64,000 nucleotides of DNA from DASUPK01 sp963831605. GTDB taxonomy: Bacteria > Actinomycetota > Thermoleophilia > Solirubrobacterales > 70-9. This document shows positions 1 to 9,228 of this stretch, piece by piece. The DNA lies in NCBI GenBank assembly GCA_963831605.1, contig CAWHQR010000008.1:186001-250000 (forward strand), in the 5' to 3' direction. Within the stretch, counting starts at the first letter, position 1; each line of letters opens with the position of its first letter. The translations under genes and the position numbers were made by a program. The notes under the pieces are model-generated. The model worked only from the letters and a program-made list of their open reading frames with translations, was not told the DNA's origin and made no database searches.

Positions 1-1
1 C

Positions 2-934
2 ATGGCGACGCGCAAGGAAGTCAAGAACCGCATCTCCTCCGTCAAGAACGTGCAGAAGATCACGCGCGCGATGGAGATGGTCGCGGCGGCTCGTCTGCGC
101 CGCGCGGAGCAGCGGATCGATGCGCTCCGCCCGTACGCGCGCGAGCTGCGCAAGATGACGCGTCAGGTCGCCGAGGCGGCCGGCGTCGAGGCGCGCAACC
201 TGCCCGTGCTCCAGGAGCACGAAGAGCAGAAGACCGTCGGCATCGTCCTGGTCACCGGCGACCGAGGCCTGGCGGGGTCGTTCAACTCGCAGATCATCCG
301 GGCGGGCGTCCAACTCCAGCGGGAGCTCGCCTCGGAGGGTAAGAATGTCCGGTTCTCCGTCGTCGGCCGCCGCGGCGTCTCGACGATGCGCTTCCGCGGC
401 GAGGATCTCCACGGCGAGTACGTGGGCTTCACCGACCGCCCGGCATTCGCCAACGCCAGGGAGATCGCGGACGATCTTGTTGCCTCCTATGTCGACAAGG
501 ACCTGAACCGCGTCGATTTGATCTACAACCGGTACGTCTCGCCGCTCACCCAGTACGTGCGACGGCAGACGCTGCTCCCCGTCCAGCAGGCTGACGTCTT
601 CGGCGAAGGGGTGGAGGAGCTGACACCGGATGAGCCGGAGGACCTCGACGAGGAGCTCGCCGAGGCTCATCGCAAGGCCCTCTGGGACTACGAGCCGGAA
701 CCGGAGGAGCTGCTGGCGGAGCTGATCCCGGAATACGCGCAGCTCAACGTCTATCGGGCGCTGCTCGAGTCGACGGCGTCGGAGCACGGCTCGCGCATGA
801 CCGCGATGCGAAACGCCGCCGAGAACGCGAAGGATGTGATCTCAGACCTCACCTTGGAGATGAACCGGGTACGGCAGGCGGAGATCACCCAGGAGATCCT
901 CGAAGTAGTCGCTGGCGCAGAAGGCGTCAGCTAG
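2..934 (+). CDS. atpG: ATP synthase F1 subunit gamma
   Basis: This is the central rotor shaft of F1-ATPase, which couples proton flow through Fo to ATP synthesis at the inner membrane. The N-terminus (ATRKEVKNRISSVKNVQKIT) and the C-terminal helix (MRNAAENAKDVISDLTLEMN) are the conserved coiled-coil halves of the family. At 310 residues it is slightly longer than usual; the extra length is an acidic, Glu/Asp-rich insert around residues 195-245. The gene begins at the second base of the window, so the rest of the operon (alpha, delta, Fo subunits) lies upstream. It is followed after 25 bases by atpD. Confidence 0.97.
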   Translation: MATRKEVKNRISSVKNVQKITRAMEMVAAARLRRAEQRIDALRPYARELRKMTRQVAEAAGVEARNLPVLQEHEEQKTVGIVLVTGDRGLAGSFNSQIIRAGVQLQRELASEGKNVRFSVVGRRGVSTMRFRGEDLHGEYVGFTDRPAFANAREIADDLVASYVDKDLNRVDLIYNRYVSPLTQYVRRQTLLPVQQADVFGEGVEELTPDEPEDLDEELAEAHRKALWDYEPEPEELLAELIPEYAQLNVYRALLESTASEHGSRMTAMRNAAENAKDVISDLTLEMNRVRQAEITQEILEVVAGAEGVS

Positions 935-959
935 AGACTTGGAATAGAGAAGGAGACGA

Positions 960-2456
960 ATGGCTGACAACGGAACAAACGTGGGGACCGTCGAGCAGGT
1001 GACGGGCGTCGTCATCGACGTCGTCTTCCCCGACCACATTCCCGAGATCTTCACCGCGCTGCGGATCGAGGTCCCACCGGAGGAGAGCCGGACCGAGCTC
1101 AACCTGATCTGCGAGGTGCAGCAGCACCTCGGCGACGACCGCGTCCGCGCGATCGCCATGGATGCAACGGACGGACTGCGCCGCGGCGACAAGGTGATCG
1201 ACACCGGTGGCCCGATCACGGTCCCGGTGGGCAAGGAGACCCTCGGCCGCATCTTCAACCTGCTCGGCGAGACGATCGACGAGGGCCCGGAGCTTCCGGA
1301 AGGTGAGCGCTGGCCGATCCACCGCCGCGCGCCCGAGGTCGAGGACCTTGCCCCCTCCCAGGAGATCCTGGAGACCGGGATCAAGGTCGTTGACCTGCTC
1401 GCTCCCTACGCCAAGGGCGGCAAGGTCGGCCTGTTCGGCGGCGCCGGAGTCGGCAAGACCGTTCTGATCCAGGAGCTGATCCGCTCGATCGCGGAGGAGC
1501 ACGAGGGTCTCTCGGCCTTCTGCGGCGTCGGCGAGCGCTCCCGCGAGGGCAACGACCTCTGGCTCGAGATGAAGGAGTCCGGCGTCATCGACAAGACGAT
1601 GCTGGTCTTCGGCCAGATGAACGAGCCCCCGGGTGCGCGCCTTCGCGTGGCGCTCTCCGGTCTGACGATGGCGGAGTACTTCCGTCAGGGCGGCCAGGAC
1701 GTGCTGCTCTTCATCGACAACATCTTCCGGTTCGTCCAGGCGGGCTCCGAGGTCTCGGCGCTGCTCGGGCGAATGCCCTCGGCCGTCGGCTACCAGCCGA
1801 CGCTGGAGACCGAGATGGGCGACCTCCAGGAGCGCATCACCTCGACGCGTGAGGGTTCCGTCACCTCGGTCCAGGCGATCTACGTGCCGGCGGACGACCT
1901 CACCGACCCGGCCCCGGCGTCCGTGTTCGCCCACCTCAACGCCACCACGGTGTTGACGCGCTCACTGGTCGAGCAGGGGATCTACCCCGCGGTCGATCCG
2001 CTCGATTCGACCTCCACCATCCTCAAGCCGGAGATCCTCGGCGAGGAGCACTACGACACCGCGACCCGCGTCCAGGAGACCCTGCAGCGCTACAAGGAGC
2101 TGCAGGACATCATCGCGATCCTCGGGATCGACGAGCTCTCGGACGAGGACAAGCAGACGGTGTCGAGGGCGCGGAAGATCCAACGCTTCCTCTCGCAGCC
2201 GTTCTTCGTCGCGTCCCAGTTCACCGGTCGCGACGGCGAGTACGTGCCGGTCGAGGAGACGGTGCGCAGCTTCAAGGCGATCGTCGACGGCGAGCACGAC
2301 GACATTCCCGAGCGTGCCTTCTACATGCAGGGCACGATCGACCAGGTGCTCGACGCGTCGAAGAAGATGAGCGCCGAGGAGCCCGAGGAGTCGGCCGAGG
2401 CCGAGGCCGCCGAGCAGGAGGCGAAGGCCGAGGAGACCGAGGGGGCGGCCGCCTAG
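960..2456 (+). CDS. atpD: ATP synthase F1 subunit beta
   Basis: This is the catalytic subunit of F1-ATPase. The Walker A loop GGAGVGKT sits near residue 160, followed by the conserved GVGERSREGNDL segment and the Walker B region VLLFIDNIFRF. It has 498 residues, somewhat longer than the usual 460-480, because of an Ala/Glu-rich C-terminal tail of about 30 residues (EEPEESAEAEAAEQEA...). An AAGGAGA ribosome binding site lies just upstream of the ATG. The TAG stop shares its last base with the GTG of atpC, so the two are probably translationally coupled. Confidence 0.98.
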   Translation: MADNGTNVGTVEQVTGVVIDVVFPDHIPEIFTALRIEVPPEESRTELNLICEVQQHLGDDRVRAIAMDATDGLRRGDKVIDTGGPITVPVGKETLGRIFNLLGETIDEGPELPEGERWPIHRRAPEVEDLAPSQEILETGIKVVDLLAPYAKGGKVGLFGGAGVGKTVLIQELIRSIAEEHEGLSAFCGVGERSREGNDLWLEMKESGVIDKTMLVFGQMNEPPGARLRVALSGLTMAEYFRQGGQDVLLFIDNIFRFVQAGSEVSALLGRMPSAVGYQPTLETEMGDLQERITSTREGSVTSVQAIYVPADDLTDPAPASVFAHLNATTVLTRSLVEQGIYPAVDPLDSTSTILKPEILGEEHYDTATRVQETLQRYKELQDIIAILGIDELSDEDKQTVSRARKIQRFLSQPFFVASQFTGRDGEYVPVEETVRSFKAIVDGEHDDIPERAFYMQGTIDQVLDASKKMSAEEPEESAEAEAAEQEAKAEETEGAAA

Positions 2457-2872
2457 TGGCGGAGCACACCGTCAACGCCCGCATCCTCACCCCCGAGGGC
2501 GAGGTCTTCGAGGGCGACGTGGAGCAGATCTCCACCCGCACGGCCGTAGGCGAAATCGGGATCCTCGCCAACCACGTGCCGGTGCTGGCACGGCTCCGCC
2601 CGACGGAGCTTCGGCTGCACATGGAGGGCGGCGATGTCCAGCGCTGGGCGCAAGCGGAGGGCTGGCTCCAGGTCTTCGCCAACCGCGCGACGATCCTGGT
2701 GGGCGAGGCGGTCCCGCCGGACCAGCTCGACGAAGGCGAGCTCCGCAGCCGGATCGAGGACGCCGAGGCGAGGCTCCGCGAGTCCGAGGAGGGCTCCGGC
2801 GCCCACAACCAGGCGCAGAAGGACAAGGAGCGCGCCGAGGCGTTCCTCGAAGTCGCCGGCGCAGACTCCTGA
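2456..2872 (+). CDS. atpC: ATP synthase F1 subunit epsilon
   Basis: This is the small regulatory and coupling subunit of F1, which contacts gamma and the c-ring. The N-terminal beta-sandwich carries the typical pattern LTPEGEVFEGDVEQIS...GEIGILANHVPVLARL, and the C-terminal part is the two-helix hairpin. At 138 residues it is of normal length. The GTG start overlaps the atpD stop by one base. It is the last ATP synthase gene, and the next gene begins only 20 bases after its stop. Confidence 0.95.
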   Translation: MAEHTVNARILTPEGEVFEGDVEQISTRTAVGEIGILANHVPVLARLRPTELRLHMEGGDVQRWAQAEGWLQVFANRATILVGEAVPPDQLDEGELRSRIEDAEARLRESEEGSGAHNQAQKDKERAEAFLEVAGADS

Positions 2873-2891
2873 GCGCCCCTAGCATCCGGGC

Positions 2892-3974
2892 ATGGACGAG
2901 CTGGCCCTGGCAAAAAGACTGATCGCCTTCGATACCTCCAACGCCGAGGGGCTTCGGCGCGCGGCGGAGTTCGTCGGCGGCTGGCTCGAGTCCAATGACA
3001 TCAAGGCCTCCCAGACCGAGTCGCGGGGGCTGCCCGTGACCACCGCCGAGGTTGGGCCGGAGGGCGCACCGACCCTTGTCCTGCACGGCCACATGGACGT
3101 CGTCCCCGGGAACCGGGAGATGTTCGAGCCCCGGATCGACGGCGATCAGCTGGTCGGGCGTGGCGCCTATGACATGAAGGGCGCGCTCGCGGTGATGCTG
3201 CTCGTCCTCCACGACCTCCGCGACCAGGAGGACGTCCGGCTGCGGCTGGGGGTCGTCTCCGACGAGGAGTCCGAGGAGGAGGCCAACCGGGGGTCCGATG
3301 CGCTGGTGGCGAGCGGCTTCGTCGGGGACTTCGCGATCACGGGCGAGCCCACCAACCTCCAGGTCGGGGTGCAGGCCAAGGGAGTCCTTGCCGTGCGCCT
3401 CGAGGTACAGGGGCGCTCGGCGCACGGCGCGACGCCCTGGCTCGGCGATAACGCTGTCGTTAAGGCCATTGAGGTATTCAGGGGCATCGAATCGCTACCG
3501 TTTGCGCGCCACAGTTCCGCCCTGTTCGACCGGCCCTCCATCAATCTCGGTCGGATCTTGGGCGGCGATGCCCTGAACAAAGTGCCCGAGACCTGCGTCA
3601 TAGACGTCGATATCCGCTTCCTGCCCGACCAGGATCCCGATGAGATCCTCGAGCAGGTCAGTGGCCTGCCCGATACCCGTGTGCTGACCACCTTCCGGCG
3701 CCCGCCCGCGGTGGTCGAGCCCGACTCCCCGTTCGTGCAGGGTCTCTGCGAGGCCGCCTCGCCCCATCACCCCGAGCGCGTGATGAGCGTCGGACGCGAC
3801 GGGGCCTCGGACGCCGTCTCCTTCCTCGCCGCGGGCGTTCCCGCGGTCGAATTCGGCCCGGTCGGCGATGGCCACCATGGCCCCAGCGAGTGGGTCTCGA
3901 TCAGCTCGCTGCGCAGCTACCGCCAGGCACTCGAGGGCTTCGTCAAGAGCTTCCCCGGGATGGCCGCGGCATGA
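2892..3974 (+). CDS. M20 family metallopeptidase (ArgE/DapE-like deacylase)
   Basis: This is a zinc-dependent amidohydrolase of the M20 family, the group containing acetylornithine deacetylase and succinyl-diaminopimelate desuccinylase. Visible motifs are the first metal ligand in LHGHMDVVPG, the second in GRGAYDMKGALA, the catalytic Glu pair in VSDEESEEEANRG, and the lid/dimerisation domain beginning at GVLAVRLEVQGRSAHGATPW. At 360 residues it is typical for the family. The true substrate cannot be read from the sequence; the DapE-type role is only one possibility. Its stop overlaps the ATG of the next gene (ATGA). Confidence 0.85.
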   Translation: MDELALAKRLIAFDTSNAEGLRRAAEFVGGWLESNDIKASQTESRGLPVTTAEVGPEGAPTLVLHGHMDVVPGNREMFEPRIDGDQLVGRGAYDMKGALAVMLLVLHDLRDQEDVRLRLGVVSDEESEEEANRGSDALVASGFVGDFAITGEPTNLQVGVQAKGVLAVRLEVQGRSAHGATPWLGDNAVVKAIEVFRGIESLPFARHSSALFDRPSINLGRILGGDALNKVPETCVIDVDIRFLPDQDPDEILEQVSGLPDTRVLTTFRRPPAVVEPDSPFVQGLCEAASPHHPERVMSVGRDGASDAVSFLAAGVPAVEFGPVGDGHHGPSEWVSISSLRSYRQALEGFVKSFPGMAAA

Positions 3975-5920
3975 CTCCGTCGGAGAAGCAAGGGAGTGGC
4001 GGCGGCGAGGGCAACGGCGAGGAGCCGCGCGCCGACGAGACGCAGGAGTACGAGCTCGGCGACGACTTCCCGGAGGACCTGGACGACCAGGAGGCCGACG
4101 AGGAGGAGGTGGATGACGAGGAGGCCGACGAGGAGGAGGTGGATGACGAGGACGTCGACGAGGAGGAACACGACGACGAGAACCTCGAGGACGAGCAGTA
4201 CGAGGATGACGACGAGGAGGAGTACGACGAGGAGGGGGAGCTGGAGCACGTCGTCTCCGCCGAGACCGAGGAGTGGGACGGGTTGGAGGCCGCGGAGGTG
4301 GAGGCCGACGCCAATCAGCCGACCCTCGGCGCATCGGCCGGCCAGCGCGTCAAGCAGGCGCAGGCCGCAGTCACGTCCGGTTTCGAGAAGGTCGGCGGCA
4401 AGAAGGTCACCTCGGGCTTCAAGGCCGTACGGAGCCATCTCGGCTTCCCGCTCTGGCTCCGGTTCCTGACCGCCTCCTTCGTGATCGTCGCCGCCGTCGC
4501 CGGAGCGACCTCGGCGAGCCTGATCCTCTACCTGACGGACTTCGCCGACGCCCTCAAGAAGAACGCCCTCAGCCAGGATGTCACCAAGATCCTCCACAAC
4601 GTTCCGGCCAGCGGCGCCCAGACGTTCCTGATCATCGGCTCAGACCGCCGCAACAGCCAGATCAGCGGCAAGTACGGAAACTCGGACACGACCATGCTCC
4701 TCCGCCTGGACCCGGACCGGAACGCGATCGCCCTGCTCTCGATCCCACGCGATCTCAAGGTGAACATCCCTGGCTATGGCACCAACAAGATCAACGCCGC
4801 CTACTCGTTCGGCGGGCCGAAGCTGACCCTGGAGACGGTGAAGCAGATCACCGGGCTGCAGATCAACCACCTGGTGAACGTCGACTTCACCGGCTTCGCA
4901 CGGGCGGTGAACGCGATCGGCTGCGTGTACATCGATGTCGACCGGAGGTACTACATCGCCCCGAACACAGGCACCTCGGAGATCAACCTCCAACCTGGAT
5001 ACCAGGCCCTCTGCGGGTTCGACGCCCTCTCCTACGTCCGCTACCGGCACACGGACACCGACATCGTTCGCGCTGCCCGCCAGCAGGAGTTCCTCCGCCA
5101 GGCGCGGGCCAAGGTGCCCCCCACAAAGATCATCGATGACCGCCAGAAGCTCCTTCACATCTTTGCCTCATACACGTCATCCGACATCGACAGCCCGACT
5201 CAGCTGCTCGAACTGCTGAGGCTGTTCATCGACCTGCGCGGCGCGCAGGTCAAGGAGGTGCATTTCCAGGCAACCCTCGGCCCGTCGTACGTCTACGCGA
5301 GCGAAGCGAAAATTCATCAAGCGGTCAACCAGCTCCTCGGGGTGCAGGGCACGCCGGGGCCAGCGGCGACCAACGGCAATCCATCGAAGGCGGTTCAGTC
5401 GCAGCGGCCGCCCGACTACACCAAGCCGCGGCCCGCCACCCACACCCATCACCACGCCCCCAACACAAATCTGACCACGACGAGCTACGGCAAGCAGCTC
5501 GCACGGGAAATCAGGGCGCGCAAGGAGAAAGTGCCCGTCTACTACCCGACCGTCCTCGAGCAGGGCAGCGACTACGCGCAGAAGCCGCGCGTCTACAAGA
5601 TCAACGGAAAGGGCGACCAATCGCCGCCGCACGACCAGCGCGCCGCCTACAAGTACGTCTTCTCGCTGCCCGGCCTGGGGGACTACTACGGCTTCCAGGG
5701 GACCAGCTGGCTGGACCCTCCGATCCTCAACGACCCGAGCGATGAGAAGACGATCGGGGGCCGCGACTACAAGCTCTACTACGACGGCGACCGGCTGCGC
5801 CTGGTGGCCTGGCAGACCGACCAGGGCTCCTTCTGGGTCTCCAACTCCCTGATCGAGACGATCTCGAACGAGGACATGCTGAAGATCGCGATCGGTTTCC
5901 GCCAGCTCCCGGGAACCTGA
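3971..5920 (+). CDS. LytR-CpsA-Psr family wall-polymer transferase
   Basis: Proteins of this family transfer lipid-linked anionic polymers onto peptidoglycan at the outer face of the membrane. An unusual cytoplasmic N-terminus of about 100 residues is almost purely Asp/Glu. One transmembrane segment follows (LWLRFLTASFVIVAAVAGAT), then the LCP domain with FLIIGSDRR, DTTMLLRLDPDRN, SIPRDLKV and NKINAAYSFGG. The C-terminal quarter is a Pro/Thr/His linker and a globular tail (KLYYDGDRLRLVAWQ). The ATG at 3971 was chosen because it gives an ATGA overlap with the preceding stop. Adjacent sugar-nucleotide genes fit a role in wall polysaccharide attachment. Confidence 0.9.
   Translation: MTPSEKQGSGGGEGNGEEPRADETQEYELGDDFPEDLDDQEADEEEVDDEEADEEEVDDEDVDEEEHDDENLEDEQYEDDDEEEYDEEGELEHVVSAETEEWDGLEAAEVEADANQPTLGASAGQRVKQAQAAVTSGFEKVGGKKVTSGFKAVRSHLGFPLWLRFLTASFVIVAAVAGATSASLILYLTDFADALKKNALSQDVTKILHNVPASGAQTFLIIGSDRRNSQISGKYGNSDTTMLLRLDPDRNAIALLSIPRDLKVNIPGYGTNKINAAYSFGGPKLTLETVKQITGLQINHLVNVDFTGFARAVNAIGCVYIDVDRRYYIAPNTGTSEINLQPGYQALCGFDALSYVRYRHTDTDIVRAARQQEFLRQARAKVPPTKIIDDRQKLLHIFASYTSSDIDSPTQLLELLRLFIDLRGAQVKEVHFQATLGPSYVYASEAKIHQAVNQLLGVQGTPGPAATNGNPSKAVQSQRPPDYTKPRPATHTHHHAPNTNLTTTSYGKQLAREIRARKEKVPVYYPTVLEQGSDYAQKPRVYKINGKGDQSPPHDQRAAYKYVFSLPGLGDYYGFQGTSWLDPPILNDPSDEKTIGGRDYKLYYDGDRLRLVAWQTDQGSFWVSNSLIETISNEDMLKIAIGFRQLPGT
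4090..4143 (+). repeat. 27-bp tandem direct repeat in the acidic N-terminus
   Basis: A 27-base unit beginning gaggccgacgaggaggagg occurs twice in succession, with a degenerate third copy after it. It encodes the repeated peptide EADEEEVDD inside the LytR-CpsA-Psr protein. The unit keeps the reading frame, so copy-number change would lengthen or shorten the acidic tail without breaking the gene. Confidence 0.85.
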
Positions 5921-5933
5921 TCGAGGCGAGACG

Positions 5934-7238
5934 GTGAGCGAGAGGGAGTCGATCGGGGTGGTCGGGGCCGGCTGGGTCGGGCTGGTCACCGCGGCCTGCT
6001 TCGCCGAGCTCGGGCATCGCGTGGTCGTCAAGGAGATCGTCGAGGGGAAGGTCGAAGCTCTGCGGCGCGGAGAGGTCCCGATCCACGAGCCGGGGCTCTC
6101 GGAGCTGATCTCGAAGAACGCCGAGCGCCTGACCTTCACCACCGACATGGCGGAGCTGCTCCCGGAGGCTCGCCTGATCTTCGTCTGCGTCCAGACGCCC
6201 CCGACGGTGTCGGGCGACGCCGATCTGTCCGCGGTGCAGGGCGCCGTCGAGGAGATCGGCAAGCCGGACGGCAAGGCTCTAGTGATGAAGAGCACGGTGC
6301 CGGTGGGGACTGGCCGCACCATCGGCCGCGAGGCGCCCGACCTGGCCTACGTCTCCTGTCCCGAGTTCCTCCGGGAGGGCACGGCGATCAAGGACTTCAT
6401 GGAGCCCGACCGGGTGTTGGTCGGGACCGAGCCCGGTGATGAGTGGGCGGGGGACGCGGTCGCCGCCCTCTATGAGCCTCTCGGCGGGCCGGTCGTGCGG
6501 ACCGACGTCTCCAGCTCGGAGATGGTCAAGCTCGCCTCGAATGCCTTCCTGGCGACCAAGATCAGCTTCATCAACGAGATCGCCAACGTCTGCGAGGAGC
6601 TTGGGGCGGACGTCGCCGACGTCGCCACGGGGATGGGCCTCGACGACCGGATCGGCTCCCGCTTCCTGCAGGCGGGGATCGGCTATGGCGGCTCGTGCTT
6701 CACGAAGGACGTCTCGGCGCTGAAGATGCTGGCGGCGAACTCCGGCTACCACTTCCAGCTCCTCAATTCGGTGATCGAGGTGAACGAGCTGCAGAAGCGC
6801 CGGGTGATGGCGAAGCTCACCAAGCACCTCGACACCCTCGTGGACAAGCGGGTCGCGCTGCTCGGGCTCGCCTTCAAGCCGGACACCGACGACATGCGGG
6901 GTGCTTCGAGCCTGGTGCTGGCTGCCCGCCTGCAGGGCGAGTCCGCCGCCGTGGCGGCCTTCGACCCCATCGCCGAGCGGGTGGCCGCACCGCTGATGCC
7001 GGGGGTCGAGATGACCGGCTCGGCCATGGAGGCTCTGGATGGCGCCGATGCCGCGGTCCTGGTCACCGAATGGCCGGAGTTCACCGAACTCGACTGGGGC
7101 GAGGTCGCCAAGCGGATGAACACCCCGCTCCTCGTCGACGGCCGGAATTTCCTCGACCCCGAGAAGGTGCGTGCGGCGGGAATCGCCTACGAGGCGATCG
7201 GCCGGCCGAGCGCCCCAGATCGCTCCCCGGTTGGCTGA
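5934..7238 (+). CDS. ugd: UDP-glucose 6-dehydrogenase (nucleotide-sugar dehydrogenase)
   Basis: This enzyme oxidises UDP-glucose to UDP-glucuronate with two NAD+, feeding wall or capsule polysaccharide synthesis. The N-terminal Rossmann motif is GVVGAGWVGLVTAACFAELG. The catalytic cysteine lies in GYGGSCFTKDVSAL near residue 255, and the C-terminal UDP-binding domain contains LGLAFKPDTDDMRGASS. Its 434 residues match the family. It lies between the LytR-CpsA-Psr gene and the nucleotidyltransferase fusion with very short gaps (13 and 1 bases), so all three are probably one transcript. The start is GTG. Confidence 0.95.
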   Translation: MSERESIGVVGAGWVGLVTAACFAELGHRVVVKEIVEGKVEALRRGEVPIHEPGLSELISKNAERLTFTTDMAELLPEARLIFVCVQTPPTVSGDADLSAVQGAVEEIGKPDGKALVMKSTVPVGTGRTIGREAPDLAYVSCPEFLREGTAIKDFMEPDRVLVGTEPGDEWAGDAVAALYEPLGGPVVRTDVSSSEMVKLASNAFLATKISFINEIANVCEELGADVADVATGMGLDDRIGSRFLQAGIGYGGSCFTKDVSALKMLAANSGYHFQLLNSVIEVNELQKRRVMAKLTKHLDTLVDKRVALLGLAFKPDTDDMRGASSLVLAARLQGESAAVAAFDPIAERVAAPLMPGVEMTGSAMEALDGADAAVLVTEWPEFTELDWGEVAKRMNTPLLVDGRNFLDPEKVRAAGIAYEAIGRPSAPDRSPVG

Positions 7239-7239
7239 G

Positions 7240-9228
7240 ATGCAGGCGCTGATCCTGGCGGGCGGCGAGGGCACTCGCCTGCGGCCGCTCACCTACACCG
7301 TCGCGAAGCCGGTCCTGCCGTTGGTCGGCCGTCCGCACATCGCCTACGTGATCGATTGGCTCGCCCGGCACGGCGTCGACGACGTGATCGTCTCCTGCGG
7401 CCATCTCGCCGAGGGCATGCGAGGCGTTCTCGAGGAGCTCGAGATCGACGTGAAGCTGCGCTTCGCCGAGGAACCGGATGCGAGGGGGACGGCGGGAGCG
7501 ATTCGCTTCGCTGACGACATGCTCGCCGACCGCTTCTTCGTCCTCAACGGCGATGTCCTCTGCGATCTCGATCTGACGGCCCAGATCGAGCAGCACGAGC
7601 GCACCGGCGCGAAGGCGACGATCGCGCTCTATCCGGTCGAGGATCCGACCGGCTATGGCCTGGTCCATCGCCGCGACGACGGCGAGATCACCGAGTTCCT
7701 CGAAAAGCCCGAGGCCGATCAGATCGACACGGACGAGATCAACGCCGGCGCCTACCTGCTGGAGCGCTCGGTGCTCGACGAGATTCCGCCCGACCGGAAC
7801 GTCTCGATCGAGCGCGAGGTCTTCCCGAAGCTGATCGGCAACGGCCTCTACGGGATCCGGCAGGAGGGCTACTGGATCGACATCGGGACGCCCGAGCGCT
7901 TCCTGGAGGCGAACTGGGACATCCTCGAGGGCCGCGTCGAGACGGTCCAGGGCGGCTTCGAGGAGCCGCGGATGGTGGGGGAGGGTTGCCAGGTCGCGGC
8001 GAGTGCGGAGCTACGGACTCCCTACGTGGTCGGGGATGGCTCCCGCATCGGCGATGGCGCCGTGATCGAGCGCTCGGTCCTGCTTGACCGCTGCGTGGTG
8101 GAGAACGAGGCTGTGGTCGCCAACAGCATTCTCAGCGCCGGAGTGACCGTGACGGCCGGAGTGGAGCTCGAGGACACCGTGATCGGCGAGGATGAGGTGG
8201 TGGAGGCGGCGCGTCAGGTGAACGTGATCGGGGGGGACATGCTGGACGCGGCGCGCGCGATGCCAGACCACCTGCGCGATGCCCTCTGGCGGATCGAGTC
8301 GGCCCGAGCCGCGACCATGGAGGCGCCGGCGGCTTTCCTCTGCGGGATGGGCGGTTCCGCGATCGGCGGCGACCTGGCGATCGCGGCGCTGTCGGACCGG
8401 CTCACCAAGCCGATGGTCGTGGCCCGTGGATACGAGCTTCCCGCCTGGGCCCCGGCAGGCTCAGCCGTTCTCTGCTCGAGCTACTCGGGCAACACCGAGG
8501 AGACCCTCGCCTGTTACGCGGCGGCCGAGGCCCTCGGCGCGCAGCGGCTGATCGCGACCACCGGAGGCGAGCTCGCCGAGGTCGCCCGCGCCGACGACGT
8601 CCCCGTGATCGGCCTGCCCTCGGGCCTCCAGCCCCGGGCGGCGGTCGGCTACATGTTCTGCGTCGCCGCCGAGCTGGCGGCCCTGGCCCTGGCGGGGCCG
8701 CGGATCCACACCGAGATCGATGCCGCCGCCTCCCACCTGGGAGCGGCGTTCGATGCGGCGCAGGCCCGGGCTAAGGAGCTGGCCCGGCAGATCGGCGCGA
8801 CGACGCCCGTCATCCACGGCAGCGACCTGACCGCGCCCGTCGCCTACCGCTGGAAGTGCCAGATCAACGAGGACGCGAAGATGCCGGCCTACTCGGCGAT
8901 CCTGCCGGAGGCCGACCACAACGAGCTCGAGGGCTGGTCGGGTGCGGACGGGCGCTTCGCCGCGATCTTCCTGTTGGACAGCGACCAGCATCCCCGCGAG
9001 CGCAAGCGCTTCGAGCTGACCGCGAGATCGATCGAGCCGTACGCCTCGGCGGTGATCAGCGTCGAGACCGAGGGCGAGACGCGCACCGAGCGGCTGCTGC
9101 ACTCCGTGATGCTCGGCGACCTGCTCGCGATCGAGCTCGCCGACGCTCGCGGCGTCGACTCCCTCGCGGTCGACGTCCTCGAGGGCTTCAAGGCGGAGAT
9201 GGGCCGACCCGACGAAACGGAGACATGA
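7240..9228 (+). CDS. Fusion: sugar-phosphate nucleotidyltransferase + bifunctional phosphoglucose/phosphomannose isomerase
   Basis: One open frame of 662 codons joins two enzymes. Residues 1-230 are an NTP transferase of the mannose-1-phosphate guanylyltransferase type (LILAGGEGTRLRPLTYTVAK, then VLNGDVLCD). Residues 240-330 are left-handed beta-helix repeats. From about residue 335 (DMLDAARAMPDHLRDAL) it is a SIS-domain isomerase of the bifunctional PGI/PMI type, with GMGGSAIGGD, SSYSGNTEETL and the catalytic INEDAKMPAYSAILPEADHNE. Together these could turn fructose-6-P towards mannose-6-P and then activate mannose-1-P; a phosphomannomutase would still be needed. The start ATG at 7240 follows the ugd stop by one base. 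An internal ATG at 8238 could also allow separate translation of the second half. Confidence 0.88.
   Translation: MQALILAGGEGTRLRPLTYTVAKPVLPLVGRPHIAYVIDWLARHGVDDVIVSCGHLAEGMRGVLEELEIDVKLRFAEEPDARGTAGAIRFADDMLADRFFVLNGDVLCDLDLTAQIEQHERTGAKATIALYPVEDPTGYGLVHRRDDGEITEFLEKPEADQIDTDEINAGAYLLERSVLDEIPPDRNVSIEREVFPKLIGNGLYGIRQEGYWIDIGTPERFLEANWDILEGRVETVQGGFEEPRMVGEGCQVAASAELRTPYVVGDGSRIGDGAVIERSVLLDRCVVENEAVVANSILSAGVTVTAGVELEDTVIGEDEVVEAARQVNVIGGDMLDAARAMPDHLRDALWRIESARAATMEAPAAFLCGMGGSAIGGDLAIAALSDRLTKPMVVARGYELPAWAPAGSAVLCSSYSGNTEETLACYAAAEALGAQRLIATTGGELAEVARADDVPVIGLPSGLQPRAAVGYMFCVAAELAALALAGPRIHTEIDAAASHLGAAFDAAQARAKELARQIGATTPVIHGSDLTAPVAYRWKCQINEDAKMPAYSAILPEADHNELEGWSGADGRFAAIFLLDSDQHPRERKRFELTARSIEPYASAVISVETEGETRTERLLHSVMLGDLLAIELADARGVDSLAVDVLEGFKAEMGRPDETET

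Noticed and set aside
927..1934. Long minus-strand open frame across atpD
   Set aside because: It is complementary to the strongly conserved ATP synthase beta gene; high GC keeps antisense frames open, and its translation shows no domain.
4090..4170. Short direct repeats considered as a CRISPR-like array
   Set aside because: The repeats are adjacent without spacers, keep the reading frame and encode an acidic peptide.
3943..4314. Poly-Ser minus-strand frame
   Set aside because: It is antisense of the acidic tail of the LytR-CpsA-Psr gene and has no independent support.
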